Below, one piece after another: positions 6,572-10,660 of a stretch of 10,660 nucleotides of DNA. The position numbers and the translations under genes were made by a program. This DNA comes from OMOG01 sp041485845 (GTDB taxonomy: Bacteria; Acidobacteriota; Terriglobia; Bryobacterales; Bryobacteraceae), in assembly GCA_041485845.1 (NCBI GenBank), contig JBGPKH010000285.1, positions 1-10,660 on the forward strand. The letters run 5' to 3'. How positions within the stretch are numbered: position 1 is the first letter of the stretch; each line of letters starts with the position of its first letter. Under the pieces are notes generated by a model. It made no database searches. It was not told where the DNA came from and saw only the letters and a program-made list of their open reading frames with translations.

Positions 6572-7615
6572 TTGCCCACCCCAAAACAGGTCCGCTACCG
6601 GGATGCCGGTGTGGACATCGATGAAGCCGATCGCGCTGTCTCGTCCATCAAGAAGTTCGCGCGGCAGACGTTTACGCGCGGCGTCCTGACGGACATCGGC
6701 TCGTTTGGCGCATCCTATCGGCTCTCCGGCTTTCGCAAACCCGTGCTGGTGAGCTCGGCCGATGGCGTCGGCACCAAGCTGAAAATCGCTTTTCTGACCG
6801 GACGGCACGACACCGTCGGCGAGGACCTGGTGAATCACTGCGTCAACGATATCGCGGTGCAAGGCGCCGCGCCGCTTTTCTTTTTGGACTATTTCGCTGT
6901 CGGAAAGCTGGACGCCAAGGTGGCCGCTGCCGTGGTGTCGGGCATTGCGCGCGGCTGCCGCCAGAACGGTTGTGCGCTCATCGGCGGCGAGACGGCGGAA
7001 ATGCCCGGCCTGTACGCCGAATCGGAATACGACCTGGCCGGCTTCATCGTGGGCGCCGCCGAGCGCGCCGAGCTCCTGACCGGCAGAGGCATTCGCGAAG
7101 GAGATGCACTTTTGGCGCTGCCTTCGACGGGATTGCACACGAACGGCTATTCGCTGGCGCGTAAGCTGCTCTTGGATGTGGCGGGCTACGGTCCCAAAAC
7201 GCTGCTCCCCGAAGTGGGCGCTACGGTTGCCGATGCGCTTCTCCAGGTGCATCGCAGTTACCTCAAGCCCATCCGCGCGTTGATGGCGGCGGGACTTCTG
7301 CGCGGCGCCGCGCACATCACCGGCGGAGGCATCACCGGCAATACGCCGCGGATGCTGCCGGCGGGCCTGTCGGTGGCTATCGACACCGCCTCCTGGCGGA
7401 TTCCGCCGATCTTCGAAGTGCTGCACCGCATCGGCAATATCCCCGATGACGACTACCGCCGCACCTTCAACCTGGGTGTCGGCATGATCTTCACTGTGCC
7501 CGCGCGCGCTGCCGCGCGGGCCGAAGCCGTACTGAGCCGCTCGGGCGAGACGCCCTTCCGCATCGGTACCGTGATCGCTCACAAACCGCGACGCCCCCGC
7601 GTGGAATACCGATGA
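6572..7615 (+). CDS. purM: Phosphoribosylformylglycinamidine cyclo-ligase (AIR synthetase)
   Basis: Cytoplasmic ATP-dependent enzyme of de novo purine synthesis; it closes the imidazole ring, turning FGAM into AIR. The 347-residue length is normal. Family signatures are all visible: YRDAGVDID (9-17), ADGVGTKLK (63-71, the ATP/phosphate loop), VNDI (91-94), GGETAEMPG (138-146), GLHTNGYSLAR (187-197) and TGGGITGNTPRML further on. The start is a TTG, because an in-frame TGA at 6566-6568 closes the frame upstream and the next start-like codon, GTG at 6611, would cut into the conserved GVDID segment. There is no Shine-Dalgarno sequence; a -10 box immediately upstream suggests a leaderless transcript. 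The stop overlaps the purN start (ATGA), so the two are translationally coupled. Confidence 0.96.
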   Translation: MPTPKQVRYRDAGVDIDEADRAVSSIKKFARQTFTRGVLTDIGSFGASYRLSGFRKPVLVSSADGVGTKLKIAFLTGRHDTVGEDLVNHCVNDIAVQGAAPLFFLDYFAVGKLDAKVAAAVVSGIARGCRQNGCALIGGETAEMPGLYAESEYDLAGFIVGAAERAELLTGRGIREGDALLALPSTGLHTNGYSLARKLLLDVAGYGPKTLLPEVGATVADALLQVHRSYLKPIRALMAAGLLRGAAHITGGGITGNTPRMLPAGLSVAIDTASWRIPPIFEVLHRIGNIPDDDYRRTFNLGVGMIFTVPARAAARAEAVLSRSGETPFRIGTVIAHKPRRPRVEYR

Positions 7616-8211
7616 GCCGCCTCGGCATCCTCATCTCCGGGCGCGGCTCCAATTTCGAAGCCATCGCGGATAACATCGCTGCCGGCACTATTCCCGCCGA
7701 GATCGCCGTGGTAATCTCCAGTCGTCCGGAGGCGCGCGGCCTCGAAGCCGCTCGCCGGCGAGGGCTGAACGCCATCTCGATTCCATCGAAAGGCCTCGAC
7801 CGCGAGGTCTACGACCGCATGCTGCTGGAGGAACTCCGCAAGCACCGGGTGGACCTGGTCTGCCTGGCCGGTTTTATGCGGCTGCTCAGCGCCACCTTTA
7901 TCCGCGCCTTTCCGAACCGAATCCTCAACATCCACCCATCGCTACTGCCGGCCTTTCCCGGTTTGGATGCTCAGCACCAGGCTCTGGAGCATGGCGTCAA
8001 GATCGCCGGGTGCACCGTGCATTTCGTGGACGAGCACTTGGACGCCGGGCCCATCATCTTGCAGGCCGCCGTCCCGGTGCGGGACGACGACACCGTCGAG
8101 GCGCTCTCCGCCCGCATTCTCGCGGAGGAGCACCGGATTTATTCGGAGGCGATTCGCATCGTGCTCGGGGGCCGTTACGCCACCGAGGGCCGGCGCGTCA
8201 TCCTCAGTTGA
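7612..8211 (+). CDS. purN: Phosphoribosylglycinamide (GAR) formyltransferase
   Basis: Transfers a formyl group from 10-formyltetrahydrofolate to GAR, an early step of purine synthesis upstream of PurM. The protein has 199 residues, close to the usual bacterial size. The N-terminal phosphate-binding motif ISGRGSNFEAI is present. The catalytic triad falls at N106 and H108 (NIHPSLLPAFPG) and D144 (LDAGPII), at the same numbers as in E. coli PurN. The ATG shares bases with the purM stop. The last 37 bases lie opposite the end of a small gene on the other strand. Confidence 0.96.
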   Translation: MSRLGILISGRGSNFEAIADNIAAGTIPAEIAVVISSRPEARGLEAARRRGLNAISIPSKGLDREVYDRMLLEELRKHRVDLVCLAGFMRLLSATFIRAFPNRILNIHPSLLPAFPGLDAQHQALEHGVKIAGCTVHFVDEHLDAGPIILQAAVPVRDDDTVEALSARILAEEHRIYSEAIRIVLGGRYATEGRRVILS

Positions 8212-8459
8212 AGGAATTCGGACAGCTTCATCGGCGGCCCTGGCCCGGTCTCCATCTGCTTCTGCACCGCTTTCTGGTATTGCCGCAGGATCTCCTGCCG
8301 CTTGCGCGGTTCGATCTGGCAGGTTTCCATATCCAGCAGAAGTCCCACCTCCCAGGGGTGAAACGTGGTCCGCACAATGGACCCGCGCATGAGTTCGCCA
8401 ATCAGCCGGTTGAACCGGTTGAGCATCAGTTCCAGTTGAATGAGGTCGTCCGCCGTCAC
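8175..8459 (-). CDS. Small uncharacterised helical protein, 94 residues
   Basis: I do not recognise a named family. The product is soluble, with no signal peptide or membrane segment, and looks mostly helical: an amphipathic N-terminal helix (4-26), then TTFHPWEVGLLLDMETC (31-47), a charged helix PRKRQEILRQYQKAVQKQME (51-70), and a GPGPPMKLSEFL end segment. Codon use has the strong G/C third-position bias of its neighbours, which supports a real gene. The start is a GTG at 8459 with no clear ribosome site; an internal ATG at residue 12 is an alternative. Its 3' end overlaps purN tail to tail by 37 bases. A possible -35 (TTGACG, complement of 8513-8518) lies upstream, without a good -10. I have an impression that similar short proteins occur in other Acidobacteriota, but this is unverified. 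Confidence 0.65.
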   Translation of the reverse strand: MTADDLIQLELMLNRFNRLIGELMRGSIVRTTFHPWEVGLLLDMETCQIEPRKRQEILRQYQKAVQKQMETGPGPPMKLSEFLQLRMTRRPSVA

Positions 8460-8530
8460 ACCTGAGTGATCGGCGGCCTGGGGAAAAAGGATTAGCCCCC
8501 GAATGCGACACCCGTCAACCGCCCGGCACC

Positions 8531-8538
8531 TGTATCAT
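8531..8538 (+). promoter_or_regulatory. Putative -10 box for the 59-residue protein gene
   Basis: TG followed directly by TATCAT (8533-8538). Standard spacing puts +1 near 8545, giving a leader of only about four bases before the ATG at 8549; the AAGG just before the ATG would be part of it. Confidence 0.3.
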
Positions 8539-8548
8539 AAGAGTAAGG

Positions 8549-8728
8549 ATGTCCGAACGCGACGATTCTCACCTCGAACGCAAGCCGAAGAACACCCCGG
8601 AACCGGAAGCCCTCGGACAAGACCCCCGGCTTCGCGGCATCTTTGACATGATCGGGGCCGGGCGTGAAGGTTTTGCGGGTGCAGACGCCGACGAGTATGT
8701 CCGCCGACTTCGCGAAGGCTGGGACTAA
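8549..8728 (+). CDS. Small acidic/basic hypothetical protein, 59 residues
   Basis: This short frame is easy to miss. It begins with ATG after TAAGG and ends 16 bases before the stop of the convergent esterase gene. The first half is hydrophilic and probably disordered (SERDDSHLERKPKNTPEPE). The second half, RLRGIFDMIGAGREGFAGADADEYVRRLREGWD, looks like two short helices and ends in an EYVRRLREGW pattern that recalls the C-termini of some small antitoxin-like proteins. No toxin gene is beside it, so that likeness is only a hint. Codon use follows the G/C third-position bias of the region. It is divergent from the 94-residue gene across an 89-base gap, and the two may be controlled from that gap. 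Confidence 0.5.
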   Translation: MSERDDSHLERKPKNTPEPEALGQDPRLRGIFDMIGAGREGFAGADADEYVRRLREGWD

Positions 8729-8744
8729 TCCGGCCGCCGCCCCT

Positions 8745-10547
8745 TCACGGTTTCTTCGGCTCCTCCCCTCTCCGCCACCACACCGGGAACTCCACCGACG
8801 CGTACCGCACCTGGTGATTCGGCGCACTTGGAATCACCACCCGCGCCAGCACGTGAACCACGTGTCCCGGCGGACACTCCGGCCGAATGCTCGGCAGGGA
8901 ATAGTTCGCCGACGCGCCGGCGTGATCGTAATCCGCCCACGAGTCGGTGCCGCGTACCGTGTTATCCACGCACGGATCGTTAGTAAATACCTCCGCCGCG
9001 CGCAGATACTCGCCGTCCGGCAACAGCACCGCGAAGCTCTCCCCCGGCGCGGCATGCCCATCCCCGTTGCCCTCGCCGAATGTCTGCTCGACCCGCTGCA
9101 CTGCATGCTGGTACGCATCCACGGTCTGCCCATCGGCGATGCGAAAGTTCGTTACGGCCTGCGCCGGCGGGAACTGCGGCACCTCGATTCCCATCCGGTT
9201 GGCGGCCTCCACGGCGAAGATCTTCACCACCTGACGCGCTTCGTCGGCCACGGTCACTGTCACCGGGATCGCGGCTGACTCGCCCGGCCCCATCCCAAAC
9301 AGCCGGCTGGACGGAGGGTCGAACTGCACCCCGGAATTCGGACTCTCCCACTGGATCATGGCAGTCCCGGACCGCGTCTGCCCTTTGTTCCAGAACTTCA
9401 CCCGCAGCTTCACCGGTTGACCCGCCGTCGCCCACGCGGCATCCGCGATTTCGAAGCCCGTTACCGCGAGCAGCGGCTCGGCCGCAATCCCCACTTCGTA
9501 CGCGTCCCCATCGAGCTCGAAATTGAGCCGCCCCTGCGTGTCGGCCTTCTGTACGGCCCTCCGCACGTTGCCGTCGCGCAGACGTATGTAGATCACCGGA
9601 TGCGAGCTCCCGGGCGCGTACAGCCGCGCCGAGGCGACCGAGAGCTTGACTTGCGGAATGGCCGCGCCGCCGGGCATCCATTCCCGCACCGCCGACCGGA
9701 ATCCCTTGCTCGAGACGTTCTCCAGCACCGTGAAGCCCGGCTGCCTGCGGTCCGAATCCACGGCCCAGCCCCACACCGCGAAGTTCGGATAGACATCGGC
9801 ATGGCCGAATGCCGCCGGCTTCGGCTGCGGATTGGCGAAGCATTGCATGTGGAAGTCCAGCGTCTTGGCGATCCCCGGAGCGGCGTGATCCGAGTCGAAG
9901 CTTTCCGTTTCGTGGCCGGTCCGGGCATGCAGCCACACGCCGTTCAGACGTCCGAGATAGAACTGGAGGAAGTCGCGAGTGCCGGTGACCAGCCGCGTGC
10001 GCACGCCTTCGTAGTTGGCGTAGAGGTCATCGAGCCGGTTCTCCAGGTCGAGGTTCGCCGGGCCCACGGAGGCCTCGGAGAATCCCATGAAGCTCGATGC
10101 GCTCGCAATCAGGTCGGGAAACTTGCCGGCGATCCAGTACGCCATGAAGCCCCCCATGGAGAAGCCCGTGACGGCACGGTGATCGCGGTTTGCAATGGTG
10201 CGCAGCGTCTTGTCGATATGGTCCGCGAGTTCCGGGAAGTATAGAGGAAACGCCCCGACCGTCTCCACCGGCCCCACCGTCACGACGATCGCGTCGTGCC
10301 CGGCCACGTAGCCGGTGATGCCGGCGTAGCGCTGCTCGCTCGATTGCTCGTAGCCGTGGAACCAGTAGATCACGGGGTAACGCTTCTGCGAAGTCGCATA
10401 GGCCGGCGGCAGAATCACCTGGTATGATCGCGTCCGCCCCATTACCTGGCTGTCATGCGTCAGGTCCTGGATAATGGTCGGCGCCGGAGTCTGTGCTTCC
10501 TGGTAGGCCCACGCCGCCAGTCCGATGAGCGCTATAGATATCCGCAC
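8745..10547 (-). CDS. Secreted esterase-like alpha/beta hydrolase with C-terminal Ig-like region
   Basis: Protein of 600 residues starting at a GTG. Residues 1-20 form a weak signal peptide (hydrophobic ISIALIGLAAWA), so export is probable. Residues about 35-235 are an Esterase D/putative-esterase type hydrolase: YPVIYWFHGYE (57-67) is the oxyanion strand, GFSMGG (128-133) holds the nucleophile S130, and D192 (GTRD) and H221 (SDHAAP) are the likely acid and base. The natural ester is unknown. Residues about 375-460 resemble an Ig-like or CARDB-type beta domain (KLRVKFWNKGQT, GPGESAAIPVTVTV). Near 491-503 there is GEGNGDGHAAPGE, a motif often seen in secreted proteins at calcium-binding or repeat junctions. 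The catalytic domain is a minor part of the length, which is unusual for a simple esterase. It diverges from rpiB and converges with the 59-residue gene; context gives no substrate. Confidence 0.85.
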   Translation of the reverse strand: MRISIALIGLAAWAYQEAQTPAPTIIQDLTHDSQVMGRTRSYQVILPPAYATSQKRYPVIYWFHGYEQSSEQRYAGITGYVAGHDAIVVTVGPVETVGAFPLYFPELADHIDKTLRTIANRDHRAVTGFSMGGFMAYWIAGKFPDLIASASSFMGFSEASVGPANLDLENRLDDLYANYEGVRTRLVTGTRDFLQFYLGRLNGVWLHARTGHETESFDSDHAAPGIAKTLDFHMQCFANPQPKPAAFGHADVYPNFAVWGWAVDSDRRQPGFTVLENVSSKGFRSAVREWMPGGAAIPQVKLSVASARLYAPGSSHPVIYIRLRDGNVRRAVQKADTQGRLNFELDGDAYEVGIAAEPLLAVTGFEIADAAWATAGQPVKLRVKFWNKGQTRSGTAMIQWESPNSGVQFDPPSSRLFGMGPGESAAIPVTVTVADEARQVVKIFAVEAANRMGIEVPQFPPAQAVTNFRIADGQTVDAYQHAVQRVEQTFGEGNGDGHAAPGESFAVLLPDGEYLRAAEVFTNDPCVDNTVRGTDSWADYDHAGASANYSLPSIRPECPPGHVVHVLARVVIPSAPNHQVRYASVEFPVWWRRGEEPKKP

Positions 10548-10554
10548 TCTTGAG

Positions 10555-10584
10555 TTCGTACCACTTCCGCCATGTAACCTGCAA
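10555..10584 (-). promoter_or_regulatory. Weak promoter-like pair before the esterase gene
   Basis: On the - strand, TTGCAG (10584-10579) and TACGAA (10560-10555) are 18 bases apart. The -10 match is poor. If used, +1 would lie one base before the GTG at 10547. Confidence 0.2.
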
Positions 10585-10596
10585 CGGCAGGCCCGC

Positions 10597-10605
10597 TGAT
10601 ATGAT
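10597..10605 (+). promoter_or_regulatory. Putative extended -10 promoter of rpiB
   Basis: TGATATGAT fits the extended -10 pattern TGn-TATAAT with one mismatch. Standard spacing puts +1 at 10612, one base before the ATG at 10613. No -35 match is seen, as is common for extended -10 promoters. Confidence 0.4.
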
Positions 10606-10612
10606 GGTGGCG

Positions 10613-10660
10613 ATGAACCTGGTTGTAGCGGCCGACCATGGCGGCTTCCCGTTGAAGGCC
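10613..10660 (+). CDS. rpiB: Ribose-5-phosphate isomerase B (start only; cut by window end)
   Basis: Only the first 16 codons are present. They read MNLVVAADHGGFPLKA, which matches the RpiB/LacA N-terminus (family pattern close to MKIAIGSDHAGFELK), including the Asp-His pair that contacts the substrate. RpiB interconverts ribose 5-phosphate and ribulose 5-phosphate in the pentose phosphate pathway. The ATG at 10613 gives the standard family N-terminus; in-frame ATGs at 10601 and 10604 would add three or four residues and overlap the presumed -10 box. The gene is divergent from the esterase gene. Confidence 0.8.
   Translation, partial: MNLVVAADHGGFPLKA

Noticed and set aside
6518..7582. Long open frame on the - strand opposite purM
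   Set aside because: purM motifs on the + strand fully explain the region; the antisense product has no family features.
8405..8423. Repeated CCGGTTGA units as a regulatory repeat
   Set aside because: They lie inside the 94-residue gene and are explained by the coding of L-N-R-F-N-R-L.
9417..10244. Long open frame on the + strand opposite the esterase gene
   Set aside because: Shadow of the esterase frame; arginine-rich with no domain signal.

Overview
The window is high-GC bacterial DNA, densely coding with short intergenic gaps. The gene set suggests a soil-type Acidobacteriota, perhaps of the Solibacter/Bryobacter kind. It combines a CPPED1-like phosphatase, a LiaF-like protein beside a LytS/LytTR pair, and several start codons set right behind a -10-like box. 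This placement is inference; no rRNA or single-copy marker tree is available here. All genes look intact apart from the two cut by the window edges. I see no mobile elements, tRNAs, rRNAs or CRISPR arrays.

Layout from left to right: (1) the 3' part of a calcineurin-like phosphoesterase (1-780, +); (2) a SAM-dependent O-methyltransferase-type protein (842-1864, +); (3) an envelope block on the + strand: an L,D-transpeptidase with a peptidoglycan-binding domain (1979-2989), a membrane-anchored M23 peptidase 11 bases later (3001-3852), a four-helix LiaF-like protein (3966-4724) and a LytS-type histidine kinase 4 bases later (4729-5781); (4) a LytTR response regulator on the - strand (5721-6491), whose 3' end overlaps the kinase gene by 61 bases; (5) purM and purN on the + strand (6572-8211) with an ATGA overlap; (6) two small proteins, one antisense to the end of purN (8175-8459, -) and one divergent from it (8549-8728, +); (7) a secreted esterase-like protein of 600 residues (8745-10547, -); (8) the first codons of rpiB (10613 onward, +).

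How they may work together: the transpeptidase and M23 peptidase act on peptidoglycan, crosslinking and cutting it. The next genes are a LiaF-like membrane protein and a kinase/regulator pair of the type that often controls envelope genes. I read this block as an envelope-sensing and remodelling neighbourhood, though only the two gene pairs (transpeptidase/M23 and LiaF-like/kinase) are supported as operons by spacing. purM and purN supply consecutive-pathway purine synthesis enzymes and rpiB belongs to the pentose phosphate pathway; they look like ordinary housekeeping genes.

The features most worth a second look are the convergent, overlapping arrangement of the two-component pair, the repeated placement of -10-like boxes so that transcription would start at or within a base of the start codon (LiaF-like gene, purM, rpiB), and the two uncharacterised small proteins between purN and the esterase gene.
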